The translations under genes and the position numbers were made by a program. Shown one piece after another: positions 12,015 to 23,920 of a stretch of DNA of 64,000 bases; position 1 is the stretch's first letter; the number at the start of each line of letters is the position of its first letter. The notes under the pieces were generated by a model. That model saw nothing but the letters and a program-made list of their open reading frames with translations. It made no database searches and was not told the origin of the DNA. Origin of the DNA: Heterobasidion occidentale (taxonomy: Eukaryota > Basidiomycota > Agaricomycetes > Russulales > Bondarzewiaceae); contig JBCAQO010000003.1 in NCBI GenBank assembly GCA_039111635.1, positions 992,001-1,056,000 on the forward strand. Reading direction: 5' to 3'.

Positions 12015-14846
12015 TCATATCTTGTCCATAATCCGTCTGATAACAGCTCGATTCCATACATCCATGTAGGCCTTGGTAAACACAACTGCATGCTCGTAAG
12101 TCATAAAGCTCACAGTCTTTCGAATACGGTTGACACCCTTGTTTCCACACTCTGCAGCACTTGTATTTATTGACCGTATCCTCTCGTCGAACTGCATTAG
12201 GTTACTTGCAAAGCAGGCTTGACCACAGCGTGTATGATCGTGCGCATGCATCTCATCAATAAGAAATCGAGTGTCACGAAAATATCGTGCTTCTCGCACA
12301 AAGCAGTAGGGTGCGAGTTGACAAGCAAAATCATATACAATGATTTTCGGAGCTTGTGGGAAATGAGTATATATGGCGGAGAACACGTCGTTCCGACCCT
12401 CCGCAGTAGGAATTGAATGAAAGCCAAGACAAATAGAGTGTGTGCACCAAAGCACCAGTATTCCGCCAGTAAGGTTATTTCGTGAATAGGTCTTGTAGAA
12501 CTTCTTGCAGTCACCCATCTCGTCGACATCAAGATCATGTGGTTTATGGTCATACTGAAGTTTGCTATAGACTCTGCGTGTTCGGATTGGAGAAAGCCCG
12601 TAGCATGTTCCTGTCTCATTCCAGTTATCTTCTTGAAGTAAAACCGGGGGACTGGGGTCATGTTGTGCTAAGCGGTTATAGACCTCGGATGCCCGAGAGG
12701 CCAGCCATTTGGCAACATATAATACTTGTAATGGCATCTGGGTTGTCTCCTCGACATGAGCATTTATAACGACACCAAAAGCCGGACAAAGTGATTGTAG
12801 CCAACTTGCAGCTATACCTGTTAAAGCAAAGTTTTCGAGAGGTTCAATGGCCGCATATGGTACCAGCTGTAGAACAATATCTGGTGCAGCAATCTGACGA
12901 AGAAGACTTCGGTATGCCTTCTGAACTCGAGCACTCAATGCTCTATTATGCGAGAGAATGATGAAGTTTGCAAGGTCTGAATACTTCGCACAAAGCTTGG
13001 CCCAGTCCGGATAATGGAGCTCGGTACCAGGTAGAGTAGTAGCAGTAGCATCGAGAAATTTATTGACACCTCCTCGAATATCAGCCTCGATGATGGCCGG
13101 CAATTGACGAGCCTTGTATGTAGAGATTGAATCAATCACTTCACTCGACTGGTCAGTGTATGTCGGTGGTTTCACCACAGCGGTCAATTTTGAGCTATGT
13201 GTGCCAAGACTGACTCCATCTGCAATCACGACGCTTGGATTTGGTCCACAGGTTGGACAAGCCATTCCGCTGTCTAGTTTTTGAAGCCGTACAAATGCAA
13301 ACCAGGCCCGAACAAAGGTTTCATCAGAGCAAAATTTGTTTCCGAGAGAGTGCTCTTCGTAGCTATGCCGAACTGTTGCACAGAAAGCTGAGAATGGAGT
13401 CTCGGAGGTTGTGAAGGCACTAGTGAATGCATTGAACAATTCATGTGTGAACAAGTGCAAGTTATTCCAGTTGAATATACCAATATTTCCTAAGTCTGGA
13501 CCGACGAGGCGTCGCCAATGACAGCAGACTGGGCATGGCAGCACATCAATGGTTGCTTCATATTTGTTTGTAAAGCCGAAGACTGTAGCAGACTGCGAGA
13601 TAAATCCTCCATTGGTCTGTGGTTCAAAGCCACAGCAGCACCGAGGCGCAACTCCTAGAACAAAATGCAAGCTATCGGTACTGAGACGAGGAGCGTAGAG
13701 TGAAGCTTCATGAGGCAACGAGCACCAGCGTGGCGGAGGGATAGATGTATGCGAAATGCACCCTTGTAGACCCAAGCCATCGTCTCGACCACCAGCTTTC
13801 ATGAGCAACATATTTTCTTTATCGGAAGCTTCACTTCCGAGATGTTTATCGCGAGGCAGGGACTGGTCTGACCCAGATAACATTTTGGCCTCGATAGCAA
13901 ACTCAATGGCATGCGGCTTATGCTTACAGTTGTCAGAATATCGGCAAGACTGACAGTGCCATCTGCCATCACGATGCATTGTGACGAGGACTCGCTTGCC
14001 CGACTCATAACGACCCAGAGACGAAGAGCATGAGAAGATGTACATGTCGTTGAAAGGCGTGCAATCAACCAACACAGCCAATGGGGGGGAGAGGATGCAA
14101 TGGAATGAAACATAACGAGCTCCCGCGAGAATGTGTTCACAACACGGTGATGGATGCAACTGTGATGCGCCTTCCATCGTGGACAGTTGCATGCTATGCC
14201 ATACTGCGCAGGGCCTCGAGGCAAGCGGAGAAGATGATAGTATGAGCCAATCTGCAAATGCTCGTGGTTAGTAGCCAACATAGTAGCAAGCCACGAAGAC
14301 ACCACGTGCCTTCAGAGACTCGTCCTCACTATCCCAATCTTGTAACACGAAAGCATATGTGTCGAGGCGAAAGATACCCCCAACCTTAGTAAGTGCATGC
14401 CAGTAGGCAGCCACATCATCGGCTACGACACTGTCGGCATCCACAGACATGGCATCGAATGCCACAACGTCTACACCGTAGCTCTCAGCAAGTAACAAAT
14501 CATCATGTCCGAGGTCTGTGACCATAGGGTCAGAAGACGTCTGCGTCAGTACACGTGGAACGACATCAGCTTGTGTCGTTGTCAAGGCCAATAGCATCCG
14601 ACCAGGACCGTCGTCAACCCTTGGTCGCTTTACGGGAGGAACAGGAGTACTGTCGGCACCATATTGGATAACACGACTGCTAGTGCGACGAGGTTGTGAG
14701 GCAGTTAGTTCTGGATGATCCGGTGCTGCAGGGTATCGAGTAAGACGACTCTGAGTAGGTTGGGGCACATCTACTTCTGATAGCTCCAATGTCCTGACTT
14801 TCACAGTGCTCGCCTTTCGCTGATGGTGCTTTGATTGAGAGGTCAT
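12015..14846 (-). CDS. SWIM-finger DDE transposase, KDZ-like
   Basis: Likely cut-and-paste transposase. Exon 1 (ATG 14846) has a basic N-terminus and an acidic linker. An intron with an exact CTAAC branch site and ttgcag acceptor (near 14231-14290) leads to LPRGPAQYGIACNCPRWKAH, a first C-x-C...C-x-H (SWIM-type) finger. A second follows at RWHCQSCRYSDNCKHKPHA. Then come FICPECG-like GMACPTCGPNPSVVIADGVS, GGILVLWCTHSICLGFHSIP, KIIVYDFACQLAPYCFVREA, the His/Cys-rich DEMHAHDHTRCGQACF and NTSAAECGNKGVNRIRK. Together these suggest the acidic catalytic triad of an RNase H fold with a C/H insertion, as in KDZ transposases. The two SWIM fingers are in different frames: a run of seven G on the plus strand (14083-14089) would need one more base. 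So either the copy is dead or the base was lost in assembly. Confidence 0.72.
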
Positions 14847-14945
14847 CGGAGTGGACTGGCAGCGTGGAAAAGCGAAAGGGGAGGAGGGACAAGGAGCTGA
14901 ATGCACAGCAATATATACTGGAGCAAAACGTTGTCAGGTCATGTA

Positions 14946-15614
14946 TCGATAACGGCTACAAGCGACACACCTGATCGTGGCACGCATAAAGCATTTCTGG
15001 CCCTATATGTGATACATGTCAAGCGCTCGTGTCATCTGCCTATATCATATCTAATCGCAACGGAAAGTGTTCGGATCGACCATGTGGATGAATGGGGATC
15101 AGTGGATATGATATCACAAAGAGCAATATGAACATACTGTCGCTGACATGCCTATGGTCGTACTACCGGATCAAGTCCCAGGGGAGAGTCGATGCTACAG
15201 TACAACGTATGGTGGAAATGCTGAGGCCATGGAAAAAGAGAGCACTGCCTACGCAGTGCAGGATGGAGAAGCGATTATAGAGAACGAGAGAGGAAGCCGC
15301 CCGAAAGGAGGTGCGCCTCGCGCGCACAGAGAAGGAGTACGGACAGCAAAGCCTTGAAGCTGCCAAAGGAGGAGAGTGATGACACGAGCTGGGCGCCCAA
15401 CGCTTCCGTCAACGCTGACGGCGACGGCGGCGGCAGCGGTCAAAGGCGACAACGACGACGAGAGGTTATGGTTGATGATGAAGAGATGAACTCCAAACTC
15501 CGACCGGCTTTCCGGGCTATATTACTAATAACGTAACCCGTGTCAGACGCGGGTGGTTCAACCAGCGCGAGAGGGGGGTATTGTAACCTGCGTGCTTTCA
15601 TCAGCGGTTATCCC
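14946..15614. repeat. Subterminal module 1 of the transposon right end
   Basis: About 670 bp starting cgataacggctacaagcgac and ending with the element's terminal motif (ggttcaaccagcgcgagagg ... cagcggttatccc). It aligns in order, with many differences, to the next module at 15612-16300. The final ~230 bp resemble the outer ends of the terminal arms. It includes a ~35-bp block at 15052-15086 that resembles PCF11 exon sequence. Confidence 0.75.
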
Positions 15615-16300
15615 GATAACGGCTGTAAGCGACACACCTGATTTCGAGCGCGCGGAGATGCACGAAGCATAAGGTCTGCAAAACCTCATTGCAGTGTAAT
15701 CGCGACGGAAAGTATTTGGATCGACCATGTGGACCATAAAGATCAGTAAATGCAGGTTTACGCAGAGGGAGGACATAACTATATTTATGTTGTTCCTCCG
15801 GGCATGCTACAAGATCGGTTGATATCTCAGCAGTCAATGCTATGATGGCGCAATGGATGATAGGTGGCGCTTGGGCTGTACGATAGCCAATAGATGAGCA
15901 ATGCATTATGCAGGCACCATATGTGGTGACGGTTGGATAGGCAATGATGGTATGATGCAAGGAGAGCAAGGACGACAGAAAGTAGGAGGGAAAGCGGTCA
16001 AAGTGAGATGAAAAGCGAAATCGGCGCGCAACCAATGCCGGAGAATCGAGACGGCGAGAGTCCGCCCCCAAGGCGGTGACACGAGCCGTGGCGCCCGACG
16101 CTCCCGTCGACGCTGACGATGGCGGCGGTGGTCGCAAGAAGTGAAGGGAGGTGGTGGTTGAAGAGAAAGAGTGGATTAGAACTCCGACCGGCGAGCACTG
16201 GGATATATGACTAAACACATCGCCCGTGTTTTACGGGGGCGGTTCAACCAGTGCGAGAGGGGGGTATTGTAACCCGTGTCTTTTCATCAGCGGTTATCCC
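15612..16300. repeat. Subterminal module 2 of the transposon right end
   Basis: About 690 bp, same orientation as module 1, starting cgataacggctgtaagcgac and ending ...cagcggttatccc. Its PCF11-like block at 15694-15730 matches PCF11 at 36 of 37 positions. A minus-strand open frame through it reads HMVDPNTFRRDYT. The outer arm follows directly. Confidence 0.75.
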
Positions 16301-16909
16301 GACATTTGTGCCCCCGAAGTGGGGCTGGTTGCCCATCAGTGCCAATACAACCACGCCGACAAGTGGGTGCTAAAGTTCATGGTGAGTCATAGAATGAAAG
16401 GGGGGTAAGTAACCCACCTTTGCGTGACATAAAGAAGTAAGAGAGCGCGTCGCACGAGAAGTGACCGGACAACAATGGCAGATGTACTGCCACACAGGAA
16501 TAGCAAGTGGGATGGGGGATGACAGTAGCAATGCAAGAGAGAGCGACGACAGCGACGATGCAACAGAATGCGGAAGGGAAAGTAGCAGAGAACGAGAGAA
16601 AGTCGAAAAGGGAGGCGAGCGCACAGGGAACGAGTACGGACAGTGAAGCCTTGAGGCTGCCCAAGGAGAGGAGTGATGATGTGAGCTAGGTGCCCAACGC
16701 TTCCGTCGATGCTGACGATGACGACGACGGCAGCGGTCGTAGGCGACAACGACGACGAGAGGTTGCGGTTATGATGAAGAGACAAACTCCAAACTCCGAC
16801 TGGGTTTCGGGCTATATTACTAATAACATAACCCGTGTCAGACGTGGGTGGTTCAACCAGCGCGAGAGGGGGGTATTGTAACCCGCGTGCTTTCATCAGC
16901 GGTTATCCC
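16301..16909 (-). repeat. Right terminal inverted repeat arm
   Basis: 609 bp, reverse complement of the left arm (9918-10528), ending ggttatccc. It abuts subterminal module 2, so three copies of the terminal motif lie in direct tandem at this end (ends at 15614, 16300 and 16909). Confidence 0.9.
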
Positions 16910-16917
16910 AAACGCGT
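16910..16917. repeat. Right 8-bp target-site duplication
   Basis: aaacgcgt, identical to 9910-9917 and immediately after the right terminus of the element. Confidence 0.9.
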
Positions 16918-17044
16918 CGACACTGCGTCGACGCGTCGGTGTGTCGCGTTATGTACGCGTATTTACCTGACCTCACCCCTTCACCCTATTCACCCCCTTC
17001 GTTGTTTCATTGTCTCAATTCTCTGCTACACCCCATATCATACC

Positions 17045-20000
17045 ATGAGTAGTAAAACAGCACCTCTACAAAATGTATCTTCTCAGGAATTGTACAACGT
17101 CGTTTGTGGTGCCGCCTCTCAGAACCCAGCAGAAATGCAAGCCGCCTCCGACCGCCTGAAGGAGTTGCTCGAAGTGTCGGGAACCTGTAACGCTCTTCAG
17201 GAGATTGCTCTGCAGAAAACGACTCCTCTCCAAGTACGCCAACTGAGCTTAATCCAGTTCAAGAACTTGATCACCAACCGATGGAGGTCTCGAAAGTACG
17301 TATTCCTAATGTGTCCATCTTCTACGAGCCAAATTAAGCTTTCTTTACGAAGAATAATTGCTGATGACGAGAGACCAATAATCAAGACTCGTTGTATGAA
17401 TTCTGGAGGAAGAAGATGACTTAGTGAGTACCTTTCTATTGCATTTCGCTAATTGCCACTCAAAGTGGCCATTCAAGATATCCGAAGTCAACAAGATATG
17501 TGTCGCTACAATCGCTCATAAGGATTATCCAAGACTCTGGCAAGTGATTTGGCAGTGAATGTCCAGCTCTGTACCATGACCGCTGACTGTTGAACTTCTT
17601 CAGGCCTTCACTACCCACAGATCTCATTTCCCTGATTAACACCAAGCTAGACATGCGGTATACTTCATCTGTACACGATCCTCACTCAACACTTGTTCTG
17701 CAGAGAACATTGCGCGTTTTTTACGCTGTTATCAAGGAGTTCTCTCAGATGTCATTTGGGAGTCAGGCCGCGACGATGGCCGAGGTTTGTCATCCGTACA
17801 TGATCTTAGTTACCTCTGTCTAACCGATTTTTGAATCATGTAGCTCGTAGAACGGTTCCACGCTACCCTTACAAACTACTACATCAAGCTGTCTGAGAAT
17901 TTCTCGCGTCTAGACCTGGTAGTTTGGGCAATGAACGCACCACTGAAGACTTCGTGTTCATGCACATCATATTCAAGTGTCTCGCCAATGTCGCAGCTTG
18001 GTTGCGGAAATCGTCTCAGAAAACTGTGTATGAAAAGTTTGAGTCGTGGGTCTGTTGTTTTCGCTTATTCGATCTTGATAGTGTGCCTCACATACCTTCA
18101 GTTCTCCAGTTGTTCCAAACATTCGCTGTGCATTTGAAAACGCTTTCCGAGCTTCGAAATAATCTCATGCTTGCCATGAGGACCTCTAATGTCCAACTTG
18201 ATGCTCTGACCGTGCGCTCGTTGAGCCTTCTATCGCGTCATATTCTCACCATGGGCAAATTTTTTCGGCGATTGCAACAAATCAATGTCGCACAATTTGT
18301 TGCTCTGCCTTCATGCAACGACCTTGTTTTCTACTACTGGGACAAGGTGGTCCAGGCTAATGCATCTCCTAGCCTCATTGACGGTATGGCTATGGACCTT
18401 CGCTTTGATAACCATCTGAACCGCACTAACGAACAATACAGATTCTCCTGATGCGGTCTATCCTATTCGCTTCCTAGTGCAAGGCATGGTCTTGTTCAAG
18501 GATAGTCTTGCGCAATGGGTGCCCGTCCGCAAAGATGGGTCTGAGAATGTTACAGGTACGTTCCTAGTTGATGTGACTGCTGCGCATAACTTAGTTCCGG
18601 TATTTCAAGCTTTGCCAAAAGAGTTCGTGGATCGTGCTGTGACTGTTCTTGTCACGAACTTCATACCCCTCAAGCCGTCTGATTTGGAGGGTTGGATGGC
18701 GGATCCGGAAGAATGGGTGAATAGTGAAGAAAAGGAGAACGAACAGTGGGTCTTCCAGATTCGTGTAAGTTTTCTCGTTCGCTACAATGTCCGCTAATTC
18801 ACGCGACCCATCCAGCCATGTGCCGAAAGGGTGCTTCTTACTTTTGCGAACCAGTACACGCAGTATGTTGCCCCACTCCTCGTTGATGCTTTCAATGCAG
18901 TCGTGTGTAAGTCATCCATGGCGTCTGGGCATTTGCACAAGTTCTTAAAGAGATTATAGCTCGTCCTACCACTACCCTGGGAGACGTCATTCAAAAAGAA
19001 GCTGTATACTGCGCCGTCGGACGATGCGCCAATCGATTGAAAGATGGTATCACTTTCAATCAATGGCTGGATGTTGCTTCTAGCGAGGTCAATAGTCCTA
19101 ACACTGAGTCAATATCCATCTCATAACACATATACCATGACTGATTATCCTCTGGTTTATGTTAGCTACTTAATCGTCAAACGGCGCATCGCTTGGTTGA
19201 TCGGCAAGTGGGTTGGGGACAAGTGTGCATCGCCAAACGATGTACGGATATGGCAAATTTTGGTGCACTTGTTACAAGACAAAGGTACAGGAACTGAAGT
19301 CGTTCGACTTACCGCTGCAGCAGCAGTGCGAGATTGTGTCGATGTAAGCTGCGGTTATCAGCTCTATCCTCACCTTGTTGGACTTACTGAGGAAACCTTC
19401 TCAGGCGCTGGGCTTTGACCCTCAAATGTTTTCGCCATTCTTAGGCCAAACAGCATCTGAAATTTTGCAGCTCATTGGTGAGGCTGAAACATTGGAAAGT
19501 AAGCGTAAAGTAGCTGGTTTCTTGATCACAATCATTGAGCGAGCTGGCAAAACGGTGGGCATTTTCAATTCAAGTCTGCCTTTTGTTATCTGAAAACATC
19601 ATCTTTTCAACAATACTTCTAGATCACACCTGTTGTTGGCATCATCACTTCATCCTTACCTCAACTCTGTGCGCTTTTTTACTACACGCAGACCTCACGG
19701 CATGCTAACACTTTCCAGGGAATACAAATACGGAGGAATCTGTTCAAAGGCTCAATTATGAGGGTTGTGGCGCAGCTTGTGTCGGTCAGTCTTCTCTTTC
19801 ATTTGTGACCTATAAACAACCTGACCTTCTGTAGTCTATGAAAGAAGACTCTGCTTCGTTATCCGAACCCGTTGTCCATCTTCTTCACCAGTCGCTGTCG
19901 CCTAGCGTAAGTCCAGAGCGCTACGCATGTCGTATCTCTTGTACTCAGCGATATCACAGTTTATCTCCCACCTTGACGAGGATGCTCTTTCCCTTTGGTC

Positions 20001-21229
20001 GACCGCACTGAGGAACACAAACACAATCGAGGGTGTCGGTGGTGGTCCTGGTTTGATCGATCTCGTCCCACTCGCCATATCTTTGTTGGCTAGCAATCTG
20101 GATCTTCTCGGAAAGATCACAACAATTCTAGAAAGTTATTATTTACTTGATGCAGGTCAAGTCGTGCAGGTAAATCCCATCACGCTCGTTATTCTGCCGA
20201 GCTGATGTCCCCTCGACTTCAGAGACACGCTGCGGCCCTCTTCACGGCATATCGTACGGCGATGGACCTGGCACCCATAATAAATGTCAAAAGTTTAGCT
20301 GTGTCTCTTATCCTCCTCTTCCAAATGGCGCCTCCAGCCACGTACGCTGAGGCGTTGCATACATCTGGGTTGTTCTCAAAATTCATGACAGCTATCGTGG
20401 AAGACGATGTAAGCTTGTCTCTTTTGTGGATGTGATTTAGATGACTTGATCTTATCTTCACAGTCGGATGCACTCATCCTCACGCATTATATCACACTCA
20501 TGGCGCGCATCGCCATCGCAGACCAACAGATGTTTCTTACGCTCATGGCTGCAACAGCGACATTGCGAAACACAGAGGAAACTGTCCTCTGGGAGGGTTT
20601 GCTGGACCAATGGTGGCGAAGAGTAAGTGCACAAGCCTGGCTTCAGTGCAGCAGGAATTTGAACGATGATGTCAGTTCGATAATATGTATGAGCCCCGCA
20701 CGCGCAAGCTTTCCGCAATGGGTATCGCGTCTCTGGTTTCCACTGGGCGGCGCGAAGTCCTAGAGAGATTGCACAGCGAGATATTCAATCTCTGGATGGA
20801 TGTTCTAGGAGAAGTAAAGGAGACGCTGGAAAAGAAACAAGAGGAATCACTGAACGGCCAAACGTATGTCTTTATTTGATTTCGTTTGTTTTGAGACGCG
20901 CTGATCCTTTCCCATAGGACAATACTCACCCTATACTGGGATCAACCACCCCCATCCTTCTATAGCAACACTGAAGATACCCCAGAATTCGATCGTCGCA
21001 AAGCAGTGAGTCGTAGCTCAAAATTTTCATCTGGGGAGCGACTTATTCTGTGGTAGTCTACGACAATGACCCTGTGCGCACCACGCCTTTGGCAGGGTTC
21101 CTTGCTGCTCGTTTGCAGCAAGCGGAGGCGGCTTGTGGCGGGCCACAAGTTATGCAAACAGAATACCTTGCAAAAGCCGACCCGATTGTTGTCAAATCGA
21201 TCACGGAAGAAGTTTTCGGCAGGCAATAG
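17045..21229 (+). CDS. KAP120: Importin-beta family karyopherin (KAP120/importin-11)
   Basis: Nuclear transport receptor built of HEAT/ARM repeats with an N-terminal Ran-binding importin-beta domain. The start (MSSKTAPLQNVSSQELYNVV) leads to the importin N-terminal motif LQVRQLSLIQFKNLITNRW. Next come ISEVNKICVATIAHKDYPRL, joined to WPSLPTDLISLINTKL by a GC-AG intron (17540-17603, tg|gcaagt), and IFKCLANVAAWL. The C-terminus ends PLAGFLAARLQQAEAACGG and TEYLAKADPIVVKSI, typical of importin-11. About 1,000 residues over many small exons. Two frame breaks interrupt conserved sequence: near 17404 (before LEEEDDL) and near 17915 (before GSLGNERTTEDF). Both look like lost bases. The transposon right end lies 135 bp upstream of the ATG. 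Confidence 0.85.
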
Positions 21230-21335
21230 AGTCGATTGCTAGTGTGGTATGCAACAACCTGCGATATTGTCTTGAGATAAAGAGCGTTTTGTCTACCGCT
21301 GAAGAAATGCACATATTTTCGCAAATATAACGTGG

Positions 21336-22991
21336 CTAGACGTCAAGTTCAGCGGTGTTTGTCCTCAGAGAAGACCATGTCTCAGTCCGAGTCATCGCTC
21401 CCACTGACCCAACTGCGACTTCCAATGCTCGTCCCCACCCCGCTAACCCACTCACACTACTCCCTAATTCGTCGAAATAGTCACTCCCATATTCCTCAAC
21501 ACTGCCCTCGCCCTCCTCTCCACTTGTCGAGTATCCAGTGTTATCTCCTATTTGCAAACGTTCTGCTCCTTGTACTGGCTCAGCGCACCGAAGACACTCC
21601 CATGGCCCCCGCCCTCATCTGCCGCATAGATCATCCTGTCAGCGATGCAGACATAGCAGTATGTATGCCCACAAGACGCTCGATACGGCGTATTCAGTGG
21701 GTGCGTCGAGGGCTCTTGGACACCTTCTGGTGTGGAAGAGGTGGCTGGGGTATATGTGGAGTACGACGCAGATGCAAAAGCGCCGACCTGCGCGAGCGCG
21801 TTTGCAGGGTTCGCAAGGTCCAAATTTAAGGCGGCATTCTCGGTGCAGACAGCACACTCGCTCTCGGGGAGGTTCCAGTATTTGCCGCGCCTTAGGACAG
21901 ACCGCTGACTTGGGTCAACACCGGGAACAGTCGCCAACCCAAGCAAGGCGACAGCTCTCTTGTGCAAGATATTTGGCAAGGTGGTCAAGGGATGAGCGAT
22001 AGCGGTGAGTGTGGTGTTGAGAGCACGGCGAAGTGCTCGATGAGGAAGTATTGGAAGTAAGAAGATCAGGAATTCCTATTGAGAAGAAAGCCGTGAACAA
22101 TATGAACGATGAAATATGCCGCAATGATCTCACAGTGAAAGCATGCCAGACCATCTGACGGTTCATAAACTCGTAACTGACGTCTCGTTTGACAAGACGT
22201 CGTGCAGGGACAAGGCGCATGCCTAGCAGCCGATCGACAATAGTTCGGTATCTTGAACACGCTATAAGCTGGCTGTATAAGCCGACATGGAGAGGTAGGC
22301 GACCTACTTTCCGTCCCACAGAAATGCAAGAAAGCTCGAAAGCGCCAATATTGCATGTGTGGTCTCCAGTTTTATCAGGACCTCCCATGCCTTCCTCCTC
22401 CTATCAGAGCTGGGGGCATCTGGCCACGCCCGAGAGAGGGCATGTCCACGGATACGAGTGTGCAAATAAGGCACAAGGATGGTGAGGGTGCCGTGGACGA
22501 AAAGGATCCTACGAGGAAGGCCAGATGCTAGGTGCCGCTCCCCTCTAGATCAGTCGGACAGGCATCTTGTCAGGGACAAGACTCACATGTTAGGGAATAA
22601 GAGGTTGACCGAGGTGCTCTGTATGTGAGGTCCTGTAGTTTAGCACCATATGACGCTCCAGTATTCCATACCGAGAGCTTGTATAATGTGAGTTGAATAA
22701 GAAGTGACAACTCGGGCTCAAAGCGGGATCTGAGTGTTGTCTACGTGGCTTGAGAACGTTTCAGACGAGGGTAGAGCATAACACAGGACATACGTGAATC
22801 AGAGCTAAAGCCTTATTGACTGGTTCCAGCAGTATGTGGACTAGCTCCTGGTCAAGAAGTTCTGCGTCCAGCTGACCCACACGTAGAATTCGTGAAGCAG
22901 GAATCGCACTGGACGGAAGCGAATCTCTCAAGGACGACAGGCGAGGCTGGGCTTGGTCCCATGCATGCTGCCACGAAGTTAGATGGCTCAT
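21336..22991 (-). CDS. PEX2: Peroxisomal RING E3 ligase PEX2
   Basis: Subunit of the PEX2-PEX10-PEX12 ubiquitin ligase of the peroxisomal membrane that ubiquitinates the import receptor PEX5. Exon 1 (ATG 22991) reads MSHLTSWQHAWDQAQPRLSS and ILRVGQLDAELLDQELVHIL. Later exons give LEPELSLL-like FEPELSLLIQLTLYKLSVW, VPYLHTRIRGHALSRAWPDA, SYEFMNRQMVWHAFT, then the linker LRRGKYWNLPESECAVCTEN and NTPYRASCGHTYCYVCIADR, which form the RING finger. The second half of the ring (WECLRCAEPVQGAERLQ) is one frame away. One extra base in the C5 run at 21606-21610 would join them. A Ser/Gly/Glu-rich tail follows. It is convergent with KAP120. Confidence 0.87.
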
Positions 22992-23416
22992 AAAGACAAT
23001 TGGTTCAACAAAATCGAGTGCAGCAGAGTCTGCGGCACTGTGCAGCACAGTGACCTCGACTACTATCACGTGTAAAGAATCCGGTACCGCACCGAGACTC
23101 TCAATAGATCAACCTGCCGGGCTTGTCTTTCAGATCTTGCAGCTTCAGATCTTCAGCTTCAAAAGTCAAGTGTATCATTCATTCAGCAGACCATAGATCT
23201 CGCATGCACCGTGCCCGGCACCACAAATCCAGACGTTGATCTGCTTGCGATAAAATAACACTTTCTGGGCGAGATCACAAAGTCTCCATCCTAAGGATAT
23301 CGCATCGAGGATCAAGAGGAATGAAGATAGCATACGACGAGCATGGTGATACATGGCATGAGGACCCGTCTCCGCAGACAACATGATGAATAAGACAGCG
23401 AGCGACCGAACGCATT

Positions 23417-23920
23417 TTAGTGGGCAGTTCTCCTGCTCTCTTGAATGATGCTGCTGAGCTCCTCAAGCTTGCGCTTCGAGCGCAAGAGCGTTCCAAGCTG
23501 CGAATGAGATAGATAAGAATCAGCATGTACCCACAAGCAACGGGTTAATCGAGTCATGAAGATGACACCAACCCGCTTCTTCGTCAGCTTGCGAGCCTTC
23601 TTGTCCTGCAACAGAACAAGTATCAGCCTCTCGGTGCTTTCACTTTCAAAAGGATAAGACACCCACCTTCGAGTTACGGAGCAACTCCATCACCCGACGC
23701 TCATATGGGGAGAATCCGACGACTTCCCGGACGACAGACCGCACGAACTTTGTGCGAGTCGACTGGATGCCCTTGCGCTGGGATGGGCGGACGGTTTTAG
23801 GGATGGCAGTCGTGGGGTGGCCGTGGGCGAGGCCGCGACGGGTGTCTGCTCGATAGAAGTCGCATTTCCGTTGGTCATGATCTTTCCAACATACTGAGAC
23901 TACGCACCGTTTCTGACCAT
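23417..23920 (-). CDS. RPL36: Ribosomal protein eL36
   Basis: Component of the 60S subunit. The ATG at 23920 lies in a tiny 13-nt first exon (MVRN plus one base). A 5' intron with gtgcgt donor ends gagcag, after which the frame reads [20 protein letters not shown] and [20 protein letters not shown]. Two more introns separate [28 protein letters not shown] and [20 protein letters not shown]. About 100 residues, the usual length. An ATG at about 23878 gives an out-of-frame N-terminus and is inside the first intron. Confidence 0.9.

Larger units (their letters stand above)
9918..16909. mobile_element. KDZ/Zisupton-like DNA transposon (6,992 bp)
   Basis: A complete class II element. It is bounded by near-identical inverted arms of about 610 bp starting GGGATAACCGCTGATGAAAG and by a perfect 8-bp duplication. 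Inside are two convergent genes: a coiled-coil protein on the plus strand (about 10.5-11.9 kb) and an RNase H-like transposase with two SWIM-type zinc fingers on the minus strand (12.0-14.8 kb). The right end carries two further diverged modules that end in the same terminal motif. An 8-bp duplication, long arms and SWIM fingers are known for Zisupton/KDZ and MULE-type elements; the family call is by inference from the transposase. The arms differ at only a few positions, so insertion is recent. The element sits between the divergent SLX4 and KAP120 genes, 54 bp from the first SLX4 ATG and 135 bp from the KAP120 ATG. Confidence 0.88.

Noticed and set aside
15558..15776. Minus-strand open frame containing MVDPNTFRRDYT as a PCF11 paralogue
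   Set aside because: Only about 13 residues match PCF11 and similarity ends abruptly; it is a short captured fragment within a transposon module, not a gene.
9918..16909. LTR retrotransposon
   Set aside because: The long terminal repeats are inverted, not direct, and there is no gag, protease, reverse transcriptase or integrase.
23690..23878. Alternative N-terminus of eL36 from the ATG at 23878
   Set aside because: It reads the ribosomal gene in the wrong frame; a 5' intron from ATG 23920 restores a normal eL36 N-terminus.
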